DNA of 64,000 nucleotides from Acarospora socialis. Lineage: Eukaryota; Ascomycota; Lecanoromycetes; Acarosporales; Acarosporaceae. The notes beneath the pieces are model-generated. The model was not told the origin of the DNA. It saw only the letters and a program-made list of their open reading frames with translations, and did no database searches. Positions 25,201 through 35,548 of the stretch are shown piece by piece. The DNA is taken from positions 992,001 through 1,056,000 of the forward strand of contig JAMYGW020000010.1 in NCBI GenBank assembly GCA_025617375.2. Reading direction: 5' to 3'. Each line of letters starts with the position of its first letter. Positions within the stretch are counted from its first letter, which is position 1. The translations under genes and the position numbers were made by a program.

Positions 25201-28200
25201 CGCCGTGTTCGAGTAACAGCAGAATGATTGCTTCTCGGCCCGCTCTTTCCTCAGCGCTAATCTGTCTGAAAGCATATTCATGTTGAGGTGTGAAGCCACT
25301 GAAAACTGCCTGCAATGCAGTCCGATAGATTCTATCCCGTTTGGTTTTCGTTGACGATATGTTGTCCGGTGTCTCCTCATCGGGATCTTGAGGAGTCACC
25401 TCAAACACACAAGCAGCTTCTTGAATGAGGGTCTTGACCACTTCAGTGTGGCCATTGAATGCTGCAATGTAGAGCCCACAGTCAAGTGTCTCAAGCAAAG
25501 ACCTTTCACCCTGAGGTCTCCCAACCAACAAGTGGCTAAAATTAGAGGAACATCTTCTTCCACACGAAATGCTCCTAGGACTATCGCACGGGTACCTCGA
25601 AAGCAAACAACGTAATGTTTTAATGCTACCTTTTTCACAAGCCAGGATGATAGCTTCCAAAAGCTCTGCATTGTCGAATTGGGCGATATGGAACGCAAGG
25701 TCTATAACCTTGTCACTATTGTATTTAGAACTCTCATTGAGGATGATCTTGTGGATACGTTTCACCTCGGCAATGGAACAGCGCTGTTCCATGAGATCGA
25801 GTGCTCGTGTGATGATAGGCACATGATCTCCAAGGCATCCCGGAAGCAGGATATTCTTTTCGACTTCGGTGCAATATTCAGCCACCTCCTGATCATAAAT
25901 TAGCGAACTTTCAATGAGACCTCGCAGCACATGTTTGACACCTGTCTAACCACAACGTCACGTACCTTGACAGTGTGGTCATCTACCGGCAAAGACAATT
26001 GACTGTGTGTGGTGAGCGTGTCTACAACCCCAAGATGGCCTTTCATTGCTGCAGCATTGAGCGCGTCTTTCAAGTATGGCGCTACATCCAATTCTCTACT
26101 GAGAAAGTATTTGACGACTTCTTCATGACCGTTCCTCGAAGCATTGTATAACGACTTGCCAATCTCCTTGGCCGATATTCGTGCTCCATCCCCGGCCAGG
26201 TTGTCCAGAATTAGTTCCACGATGCGAAGGTGTCCATTTGACGCAGCTTCTTCAAGAGCGTAGTTTTCCTTGTAAAATAAACTATTCCTTGAGCTCGAGT
26301 CTGATGATAAATTACCCGGTGAGGAAGAACGCAAAAGACTTTTATAACGGGAAAATCTCATGCTGTACATGGGGGGTTGAGGGGGCTGGCGAAATGTATA
26401 TCCTCGATCTAGGAAAAGCCGTATTACGTTTTCATGTCCTCCTTCTGCAGCTGCGTGGAAGGCGTCTTTGGTAACCCCGGGCAAGTACACGTCTGCACTC
26501 GCGTCCAGAAGAAGTTCAGCAACTCTTGAATGGCCTCGATATGCAGCAGCTTGCAAGGCCGTCCCATAGCTACCACCCTTACTATTGGCGTCAATGCCTT
26601 CTTGGAGAAGTGAGTTCACGATTGAGACATGGCCATTCATTGCGGCAGCTTCAAGAGCATTTCCGATGGAGCTGCTAGCACTGGCTTTTGCAGCACGGTC
26701 GAGTAGCAACCGTACTGTCGATTCGTGTCCGAGGAGGCTTGCGGACCGAAGTGGACTACCAAATTGACCCTCGTGCTCAATGTCCAGGCCCTTGTCCAAC
26801 AGCAGCGTGATTATACCGTCGTGGCCACCCAAGGCTGCAGTAGCTATGGAATCGGCTGGCAACTCTGTTCTTGGGTCTTGAATCCTCTGTATGAATCGTT
26901 CAAGGACCCCAATTTGTCCCTTCGAAATAGCCGCTTGAATGGCTTTGCATTTGGCAGAGCCCAAATTGCCAAACGAAGAACCGTAAATCCTCTGAAGATG
27001 ATCAACGACTTTGACAACCCCGGTCTGCGAAGCTTCTTGGAGAATTTGGTCGTATTCGCTTTGATCATTGATCTTGAGGCCTTTTTGTAGTAGCAGCATC
27101 GCAATGTCTTCATGGTTTCCCTCTATTGATGCCTGCAACGCGTTCTGGAATAACCCCCTCAAATTTGTATCCGCGCCGTTTGCAAGCAACAGCTGTACAA
27201 TGTCGATATAGCCTTCAAAGCAGGCAGCCTGCAACGGGGTACCAAGTCGACCACCACTAGGATTAACATCTGCACCATGGTCCAGCAAGATATGAACAAT
27301 GCTTTGTTGACCAGATGAGCAAGCGAGGTAAAGACCAGTTTGTCCTAAGTTGTTCTTTTGATTCAAATCAAAAGTGGTGGCTTGCAACATCTGCTTGAGC
27401 AGATCGGCCAATCCAAAAACACATAGAGTGAAAAGAGGTGTCTGGTCTTGGCTTCCGACAGCAGAGAGTTCCCTTTTCAACAAGTGGTGGCGTGGTAACA
27501 CCTTTGCGTACTCTTGCGCGTCCTCTAGCCAGCCTATAAAGGATAGACTGATCCCTCCGTCGTCGAAAACGAACTCTTTTGTGAACTGGAGTAGCTCAGG
27601 ATCGTTCCCGACCATGAAGGTAGCCTTACAATGCTCAGCCCAGTACAAAATACCATAGTGGTAGAAATGCTCTGTTGGAGACAATCCAGCCTCAAGCCCA
27701 ACTGGAGAGCTGTAAAGGCAAGACTTAAGACAACTTGTGGCCACGATGCCCTCATTTTTGTGCGGAGAAAATTCAGTCTGTGCTTCAAGAAATTCCTGAA
27801 CGGATGTGTGAGCAAAGCGCAGAAGATTCATCTTTGAATCAACGGTGATCAAATGGGAGCAAATTCTGAGCACTTGCGGCAGCTGAAGTACAGCTTCGTG
27901 TTTTCCATCCATTAAGGTCAAGGCTGCAAGGAAAGAAGCCGGTGACAACGGCTCATGAAGGCAAAGGAGTAACGAAAAGGCATGAATCGCAGTTTTGCTG
28001 GAATACGCTTCTGCTTTGCGGATGTTGTCGAGGATTTCGGAATACAGCTGATCCAAAGTGTCTTCAGAGAATCGTTGCATTGCTCCTTGTACATCAATTT
28101 CGTGTCGCATGTCGCAAAGCTTTTCGACTTGCCAGATGACCAATTGGAAGCTGTGGTTTGGTCAGTAACATGTCCAGATCAATGCAGGCAGCCCAAGCTC

Positions 28201-29919
28201 CTTAGCCTACATTTCTCCCGCACCATCTATCAGAGCTTGCGACAGATCTGCTTGTAGCTTACTCGAAACGTCTCCGCCCAACAGGCGGCGATTATTGATT
28301 GCAAGAGCGACATGATCATGTACGAAGCTCTCCATGTCCACACGATTTTTTTCCGCATCAATCCGCAGTGTTGAAGTATTCGTCAAAAGGGACAAGACTT
28401 GGTCATCATCCCGACTTGTTGCGAAGATTTTGACGACACTACCAGAGTCTCTGATGATTTGCTGGAGAGCTTCCACAAGTTCATATCGGCTCTTTGGTTG
28501 GACTTCATCAATCGCATCAAGGACAATGATTGCAGGATCTGGTCCTGTGATGTTTAAGATTAGTCTGATGCAGTCTTGCAGACTCAATTTCATGACATCA
28601 AACCCTTCAATTTTGGCCTCAGCCTCTCGCCGTTCGTAGTCATTCACAATGGCACTATGAATGGCCTTTTGAGCACCGGTGGTGACACCTAGCTGCCTCA
28701 AGATACTGCGCATGATCTCCTTGGGATCACTTAGTTCAACTTCAGAGGCATTCTTTGAGCAGTAAAAGTACGCCAGCAATGCAGAAGACACCTGGTTGGA
28801 ACCTTGATGAAGGACAGAGTCCACAATGACGGAGGCTAACGATGTTTTCCCAGACCCTGCCATACCGTGAAGGAGGAAAATGGACGAGGCACTAGACGAC
28901 TGCCAGTCCAGGTATTCGCGACGGTTGAGCAACCACTCCCCTGATCCTTGAAGCCGGCCTTCAGAGTGCCGCTTTTGGTGCTCGATAAAACATATTGGGG
29001 ACAGCCAATCCAAGATCTCGCGATATCGTGTGCCCTCAAGGGATTTTGCATATGTAGCTGCCTGATCAGCTATGCGGTGGATCGGCTGTTCCAAGTCTCG
29101 AAGACGATTCAGGGTTTCTGCATCCGACAAGGTGGCGATTGTAGAAATCTTTGCATCCTGTGAAGCAATTTTCTGTAGTTGCTGATCTTCATCAGTCTGA
29201 AAGGTGATCAAGGCGCTTTTCAGCATGCGAACTGGAACGTTTAGCTTCACCGTATTGTCAGGCTGCATCCCTCACCTGCTGTTGGTGTTTGGAAGTATTT
29301 CTTCGCCCTTGCGAGGAAGATTAAGAGCTCCGCATACAAATCCGTCAGGAGAGGTTTGAGCTCGGTGCTTGCAGCCGTATTACGCTGCATATGCACATGC
29401 TCAAAAATTGCATAGCGCGTGATGAGGTGAGAGACAGTTTCGAGACCCGATACCGTGGAGCCAGAAACATGTGTATCGCTGACAGCGACCTTTCATGTTT
29501 CAATAATTCTAGTGTTAAAGCCGACCGGATGCACTTACATTGAGTAAGAAGCGCACGCCTGCCCACGGCAGCGCGGCGTGAGAAGGATCGTATTGAACAG
29601 CGACATCACCTATAGCCTTGAAATGGTCCAGCCATTTAATGATCTTCTCCAGGACATCTCGAACCACCACCTCCTTGCCATTCCTTTTGAACTTCCAACG
29701 CTTCCTCAAACAGAGCTGCCGTTTTTCCTTGGCGGATTTGAGAGTTTTCTCGAGGATGTCTCTTTTGGTACTGTTCTTGAAGTCAAGGCTGGCTTTGAGG
29801 TCATCGTCAAGGGTTCCCAGCGCTTTCTGCCACAGATCTACTGGCTGAATGCCGGTCTGAGGAGGACTGGACTGAGCCAGACTGGGCTGCACCGGACTAG
29901 GTTGAACCTGCGAGGTCAT
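22250..29919 (-). CDS. NLR-type receptor: NACHT_N, NACHT NTPase, ankyrin repeats
   Basis: Five minus-strand exons, 29919-29539, 29489-29276, 29231-28211, 28150-25966 and 25888-22250, join without a break into 2479 aa. The N-terminus is a NACHT_N domain (VQYDPSHAALPWAGVRFLLN, then LITRYAIFEHVH, up to about residue 200). The NACHT NTPase follows, with Walker A GMAGSGKTS near 321-329 and Walker B IIVLDAIDE near 434-441. From about residue 780 to near 2400 a long ankyrin array runs (repeats such as LLLDHGADVN, TALQAAAYRGHSRVAELLLD). Exon 2/3 splicing uses a 44-bp intron that restores TAVRMLKS. The exon 4/5 intron (77 bp) has a GCTAAT branch site and its removal restores the frame. Fungal STAND proteins of this design act in non-self recognition and programmed cell death. 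The role of this one is inferred. It is intact although its neighbours on both sides are decayed. Confidence 0.87.
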
Positions 29920-31050
29920 GGCAACGGAGGTCGTGGCAGTCTGGAGACGAGATTCTTGAGTAGATCAGACTTCAAAAACAGGCAGCAGGAGGGAAGCCAT
30001 CGTAGTCCGTTCGGTGCGGCCCGTGTTAGAAAAACCCGTGTAAATGCTCAGCCTCAGAGGCCGCAGCCCTTCGTGCCACCCCAAGACAGATTATCATTGG
30101 CAGACTGTGCCGCCACTACCTAAAATCGTCCCTTCAAAGCTAGCATTATACGCAAAATGCATGGTGGGCTGATCATACGCTCCAGTTTCTAGGTCTCCAT
30201 CTCCCCCCTCCCCTTCTCGACCCATCCACGTTCATTGACTAAGGTAGGATGGAAACTCCGACCATCATCCGCCTCAAACAAACTTCCCCTGACGCTACGC
30301 TCCATCCGCATTGAGATTTCAATGCGAACACACGACCCTGTCCCTCTTTCATGCTGTTGTCCAGGTAGTACGCACTATGCCTTGCCGCCGGAACTCGACA
30401 CTATATAAGTACTCTATACGCGCCTAGCCCCCAACGAAAGTACAAGAACAGCATGTGGTCTAATTGGTTGGATCTATCGAACGTTGAATTAACACACCAA
30501 CATGACATCCGCCACTCTATAGTGGTGAGCGAGCAGTGACAGAAGGGACAACGATTTCCCCCACGTAGAGTATCTTTAGAAGCTCTCGCTACCTTAGGGT
30601 ACCTATGTACCTACCTTACTCACTGTCGTGTATTAGTCATCAGTGGTACGTTATCCCTTTCCCTTTCCAGTAACATGTCGTGGTAAGTTCAAAGATAAGA
30701 TGTTCGTCTCAGACGTTTTAGGGCAAACGTTCATATTAAAATTGATCGTCAATAACCCTACCGTAACTCCTTACTTCCTCCATGACATGAAGGTAGGCAC
30801 TCTCTCTGCTCTTAGCTCGGAGCCAGATACAGTCCTATTCTAACCAAGGATAATCTTTCTCATATTTCCATCGCTCAACAACAGATCATCAATAGCCGGG
30901 TAGCATAAATCGCCACGGATTATTCAGGCCGTTGTGTCCCGTCGTTCCCTAGGGTCTTCCAAAGATAAGATGGAAGTCCAAATACTTCTTCATCATGCTT
31001 CTCAAATGCTTACTCTCTTCTGCTTCGTTGGTCCATTTCAACCGCCCAAT
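29920..31050. other. Intergenic, promoter side of the NLR gene
   Basis: About 1.1 kb without a recognisable gene. The plus-strand frame 29578-30123 is mainly antisense to NLR exon 1. The 5' half of the transporter relic that follows is missing from here. Confidence 0.45.
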
Positions 31051-31054
31051 ATGT

Positions 31055-31993
31055 ACACTACCGCGGATCGGAACACAGGGATTCGTTTTCGGCGTTGGCG
31101 GTTGCTTCGCTTACTGCCCCTCTGTACTGTATATTGACGAGTGGTTTGCCCGACGCAAAGGCATGGCTTACGGTATCGTGTGGAGCGCCGCAGGGTTTGG
31201 AGGTGTCGTCCTCCCTCTGCTCCTCGAGACTCTCCTCAATACTCTTGGGTTCCAGAGAGCGACGAGAGTCTGGGCTGGTGTCTTCTTGGCATCCTCGGCC
31301 CCTTTGGCCTTCTTCATCAAGCCCAGACTGCCGTACTCAGCTAATACTCACCTAAAACCGTTCAACATGCGATACGTCACGTCCAAATTATTTGCCCTAC
31401 ATCAAGTGGCCAATTTTATCCAGGCGACTGGCTACTTCCTCCCAGGCATCTACCTACCAACCTACCCCAGCATGGCCTTCGGCGCTTCGACTCTCTTGTC
31501 AGCATTGACGGTCATACTGGTCAATCTAGCCGCGACGATCTGCTGTGTGATCATGGGCTCACTGACTGACAGGCTCCATGTCACGACGTGCATAATCATC
31601 TCGGCGGTGGGTGCGGCTACATCCGTTTTACTAATTTGGGGACTTTCAGCATCTCTGTCCGTCTTGTACGTGTTCTGCGTCCTGTACGGCCTGTTCGCGG
31701 GGTGCTGGACATCGATATGGCCGGGAATCATGAAAGAAGTCTCCTAGAGAGGCGAGAGTGAAGGTTACGGCTATGTTGACCCGGTGATGGTGTTCGGCCA
31801 CCTGTGCATAGGGAGGGGAGTCGGGAATGTCATATCGGGGCCCTTAAGTCACACGCTCATCAGGGGTATGCCGTGGCAGGGGCAGGCTATGGCGGGCTAC
31901 GGAAGTGGATATGGCAGTTTGATCATGTATACTGGCCTGACGGGCCTTTTGAGTGGAATGAACTTCCTATGGAAGCGCCTGGATTTGCTATGA
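31055..31993 (+). pseudogene. 5'-truncated MFS monocarboxylate-transporter-like gene
   Basis: The translated frame gives TQGFVFGVGGCFAYCPSVLY, DEWFARRKGMAYGIVWSAAG and AGVFLASSAPLAFFIKPRLP, then hydrophobic helices ending LYGLFAGCWTSIWPGIMKEVS. These are hallmarks of fungal major-facilitator transporters of the monocarboxylate type. One in-frame TAG (31745-31747) follows, after which the same frame resumes (RGESEGYGYVDPVMVFGHL) to 31993. The first five or so membrane helices and a start are absent upstream. It is most likely a pseudogene. The body is otherwise well preserved, so the loss seems recent. Confidence 0.78.
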
Positions 31994-32044
31994 GTAAGTG
32001 TATCGCTGCTCAGGTACTAATTGTCCCCGCCTACGATTGACTGG

Positions 32045-32222
32045 CTTCCTAGCTTCGGAGCACTGGCCAGTGCTTGGGATATTTAATTGAGCCAAGCTCT
32101 GGGCCTTTGCAGTACTCTTTGGCGTTGTCATCGCCAAAGAATGCTTGATGAATTGCGGCGGCTTCTCGAGGGTCACCGGTCGGAGTTCCTGTGCCACGCG
32201 CCTCAAAGTACTGTGGGCGACC
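32045..32222 (-). pseudogene. Polyketide synthase ketosynthase fragment
   Basis: Minus-strand translation gives [20 protein letters not shown] followed by HQAFFGDD and GPELGSIK. This matches the highly conserved EAHGTGTxxGDPxE block around an active-site histidine of iterative type I PKS ketosynthases. Only about 60 residues remain, with no flanking KS, acyltransferase or reductase domains on this strand. A clear relic, not a gene. Confidence 0.78.
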
Positions 32223-32224
32223 GA

Positions 32225-32455
32225 AGCGCACCGTCAGGGTCGAGTTTGTCGTGGGCCTGTGTGCCTTGGGACGCGAGGTGGCACTTGACGGCGAGTATTA
32301 CCGACCCGCGGACCCGGTCTGCCGCCGGCGCGCAGGCCAGCTCTTCGACGAGGTGCAGTCGCTGATGGAAAACGGGACGATCACGCCGCATCCACCTAGA
32401 ATGATTGGCAATGGCTATTCCTCTCTCGAGACGCTCAGTGGCCTGGGTACGTGGA
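32225..32455 (+). pseudogene. Enoyl-reductase/zinc-ADH-like C-terminal fragment
   Basis: The plus-strand frame reads [16 protein letters not shown], then RRRAGQLFDEVQSLMENGTI with TPHPPRMI. This resembles the C-terminal part of stand-alone trans-enoyl reductases and quinone oxidoreductases that partner PKSs. The Rossmann core is absent. It lies head-to-head with the ketosynthase fragment. Identification rests on pattern memory and is moderate. Confidence 0.4.
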
Positions 32456-32800
32456 CCTCAACTTGCTCGAAATCGGCTATCCGGATATTCAAAGATACTC
32501 GTGCAGAGTACCTCAAACATCCAGACGCTACACCATTCTCAGGAAAGGCATCCTGCCCTATCTACCAGTATGTTCGTGAAGAGCTCGCGTTGCCATTCTT
32601 CGGCGAGGAGTTATCAGCTCGGCAGAGTTGGATGTGCCAGAACAGGTTGATAATGGCACGGCAACAGGTATGAACAAGAGTACTCGCAGGAGTTTCCACT
32701 CCATGGGTGAGATGATTACCGCTGTGTATTAGTCCATGAAGTCTGGAGCGTTCTATGCTGTGGCCGTTGACTGTTTGAAGGACTCGATTTCGGGAAACTA
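32456..32800 (+). pseudogene. Phenylalanine/histidine ammonia-lyase-like C-terminal fragment
   Basis: Plus-strand pieces read TPFSGKASCPIYQYVREELA with LPFFGEE, then in another frame SMGEMITAVY and SMKSGAFYAVAVDCL. The layout (small LGKAxxxYxFVRxELgvPF block, then a GxxIxxIYExxxxG block) resembles the end of fungal PAL-family lyases. The catalytic MIO region is not present. Tentative. Confidence 0.35.
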
Positions 32801-33407
32801 GGAGGCGGAGACGACCGATTAGAGAGTCACACAGCAGCCATTGATGTGAGAATCTTCACTTGTCTTGGTCAAGGAAGCACAAATGTTCTACCATTCAGGT
32901 AGCCTACTTGGATAGGGATTTGGTTGCTTCTAGTAAGCATGGCTCAGGATTTGGAAGAGCCCGAATCTTCCGGCATTTTGTGAGGATACAGATCTACAGC
33001 ATGCAGTTGTATTCTCCCCTCCTGAAACTTGCAGATGTGAGTGCCAAGCGATGCACTGACATCACTAAGACTCCAGGTGCCACCTAAGCATTTGCAAGAG
33101 TGATCTGCCAACATTGTGCAAAGGAGACAACCACGACAGGACGGTGCCCTATAAGCTTGATTAGCCTGATGTGAGTGTTGTGGGCCATGCTGAAGGGATT
33201 GGGGATCGTAGCAGTGCTGTGAACGACAGTTGACTCACTGACAGTCGATCTGGCTTCTAAGGCGGCTCTTAAGGCTATTTCAGAGGCTTGTTGTGGCTCT
33301 TAGATGATTGAACCGTGTTTGGAAAGGATGACGGGCTTTGTTCAGCTAGTGTTTACTCAGGATATTCGGTGTGTATGTTGTGTGATATTGTTACCCGGTC
33401 ATTATGC
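32801..33407. other. Intergenic
   Basis: No recognisable coding similarity. A plus-strand frame at 32860-33087 has no family features. It may hold further unrecognisable debris from the decayed island. Confidence 0.4.
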
Positions 33408-34129
33408 TTACCAGTAGGGCTCGTCGTCCTCGTAACTCCCTTGGTAGTCCTCGTTGTAGTCTTCCTCGTAGTCACCCTGATAGTGGCCCGAGTAGTCCCC
33501 CTGATAGTATCCCTGATCTTCCCGATATTCTTCCTGAGAGCGTCTTTGATCAGTCCCATGATAGTCCCCCTTGTAGCCGCCGTGGTAGTCATCTTGAGAG
33601 CGTCCTTGATTGGTCCCTTGATAGTCTCCCCTGCAGTCTCCCCGAGACTCTCCCTGGACGTCTACCCGCGCGTCTGTCCGAGCATCTGCCCGCCGCTTTC
33701 CCTGCATATCTTCCCGATAGTCCTCCTGGAACGTTTCCAGGATCCTGTTCCCTTCTTCTAGTTCATCAGGCGTCATCTTCAATCCGTGCGAGAGCTGGAA
33801 ATTCGTATGACTGCCCCAGCCGTCTTTGACAATGCGGTATTTGCTGGGCGGGGAAGGTTCGCCGTTAGGGGTGGACCTGGAGCTGGCAGCGGCGCTGCCT
33901 TCGGTGCTCGTGTTGGCGGATTGAGTGGCGCTGGTTGGAACCGGTCAATCAGCCAATGGAAAGATACAATTGCGGATGTGGATGTTGAATCTCCCAATGG
34001 GCTGAGAAGGGAAGATGGCAGAGTATACCTATCATGGTTCTGTTTCGGCATTACCGCTTCTGTTCTCCTGGCTGTTGTCCATCTGGTTGCCGTGTCTATT
34101 ACTCCTCGTTCAGCATGTACATAGCTCAT
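33408..34129 (-). CDS. Small KDGWGS-motif protein with repeat-expanded acidic tail (paralogue A)
   Basis: Two exons, 34129-34029 and 33930-33408, give about 207 aa. A Ser/Thr/Pro-rich leader precedes the motif block YRIVKDGWGSHTNFQLSHG, LKMTPDELEEGNRI, LETFQ, which is shared with the neighbouring gene at 34507-34881. The intron falls at the same place and phase (AG|C) in both, so they are tandem duplicates. After the shared block the protein continues into a long Asp/Tyr/Arg/Gly/Gln tail of irregular units such as GDYQG and EDYRED, ending YEDDEPYW. The start is uncertain: the ATG matching the paralogue (34087) is out of frame here, and the in-frame ATG at 34129 was chosen. Function unknown. 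Short proteins with this motif are, as I recall, widespread in fungi. Confidence 0.6.
33410..33680. repeat. Imperfect short tandem repeats encoding the paralogue A tail
   Basis: Many irregular units of about 9-18 bp built on the plus-strand word gtagtc (for example cctcgtagtc, ccctgatagt) run through this stretch. They encode the Asp/Tyr-rich tail of the minus-strand gene. Paralogue B lacks them. Confidence 0.6.
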
Positions 34130-34506
34130 CGCTAGAACAACATCCTACCCACATTAGAATGGTATGCAAGCCGTATCGAAGTTTAGAGTCTCTTAATTCT
34201 GTGAAGAAGACTTTTTAACTGATAAATGTTTTTATCTAGGCCGCAAGAAGCACATAAGAAAGAGCAGAGTATTGTGTGCCCCTTCATGTAGACCTCTATA
34301 CCTCCACGCTCAGACGGTCTGCCTTTCAATCACGTCCGCCTGTCTCTGCCTTCCTCATCCATTCCATTCCATCATAGGTTTTGTCCAATCCGCAAGGATG
34401 ATGACAAACGCCTAATAACTGTGTTCACAAGCTAGGCAGGCAGGCCCTTTGCACCCACAATCATCTCAGCTCCCCCGTAGCTGCCGAGATTCACGTCGTG
34501 GCCGGC

Positions 34507-34881
34507 TCACTTCCCACTCTGACGCCGATCCTGTTCCTGAAAGGCGTCTCGAATGGCGTTCCCTTCTGCGAAACCTTCCGGGTCCATCTTCAAGCCGTAC
34601 GAGGCCTGGAAGTTGGAACGACTGCCCCAGCCGTCTTTGATGGTTCTATTATTGCTGCCCGAATTAGAGCTGGCGTTGCTTGTGCCGGTGGATTGACTGG
34701 TGCGGTGGAAAATGTCAGTAGATCAAGGGCAGGTCAAGAAAACCGAAATTCGCTGATGCTGTTATGACGATGCGTTGTTCATTGTGAGGGTGAAGTATTC
34801 TTGACTGTAGCAACAGGGGGAGGTATACCTGTTGGAGCCTTGATTGCCATTTCCACCTTTGTTACTCTGGCCTTTGTCCAT
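34507..34881 (-). CDS. Small KDGWGS-motif protein (paralogue B)
   Basis: Two exons, 34881-34829 and 34696-34507, give about 80 aa. It reads MDKGQSNKGGNGNQGSN, a Ser/Asn/Gly linker, then RTIKDGWGSRSNFQASYG, LKMDPEGFAEGNAI, and ends FQEQDRRQSGK. The splice acceptor and phase match paralogue A. The start at 34881 was chosen because the DNA around this ATG aligns with paralogue A. An upstream in-frame ATG at 34992 would add 37 residues. No membrane segment or known catalytic motif. Function unknown. The cleaner and shorter copy probably keeps the ancestral form. Confidence 0.62.
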
Positions 34882-35548
34882 CTCGTTGCTGTAAGTAAAG
34901 ATGCCTTTGCTCGGCGGCGGTAACAGTGTATGTATCTCGGCTTTGATGACAGCGGATGTATGTCGGAGAATAGAAAACGAGAGCAATGCCAATGTCTTGC
35001 CTAGGATGAATTATTTTGCAATTGTTCCAGCGTGGCTAGGTACACGAAGTATTATGATGTTGTGAATACACATACTATTCAGTGTTTAGGCACGGGGTTG
35101 CTATGTAAACAAGCTAACATGCTTTCGGCGTAGCGCATTCCTTGCTCGAGTCGAACGTCCAGTGAGCCTCGTGTTATTGCGCTGTCCCCCAAGGGCGCTT
35201 CTTGCGGCGCTCCACTATGAGGCTACTTCTGAGACAGGCTGCGAGGTAGCACATATGTATTGCCATGAATCAGGCTCAAGGTTGAACTATCATCTCACCC
35301 ATTGATCGCGCCAGAGGCTCTTCAGCCTTCCGTCACAGCTTACTGGTTGTGTGCCTTCTTCCCCGCTCCTCAAAATCAATTGAATCGTGGATGAAGACTG
35401 TCCTCACTGATAATTCATTTCAATCTTGACTCTGCGGTCTATACGAATTGTGTTTTACCTCTGTATTATTGCAATATAGTCACAGAATTGTCAGAGTATC
35501 TCGAACGTACTCGAAGCACAGAGCAAAGGACGCTCCCGAGACTTCCAT
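34882..35548. other. Divergent intergenic
   Basis: Lies between paralogue B and the RBR ligase start. It probably holds both promoters. No repeat or RNA gene seen. Confidence 0.4.

Noticed and set aside
29232-29275. Frame break in the NLR between exons 2 and 3
   Set aside because: A 44-bp GT...AG intron restores the frame and the TAVRMLKS motif, so no frameshift is needed.
29578-30123. Plus-strand 181-aa open frame
   Set aside because: It is antisense to NLR exon 1 and its own translation has no family features.
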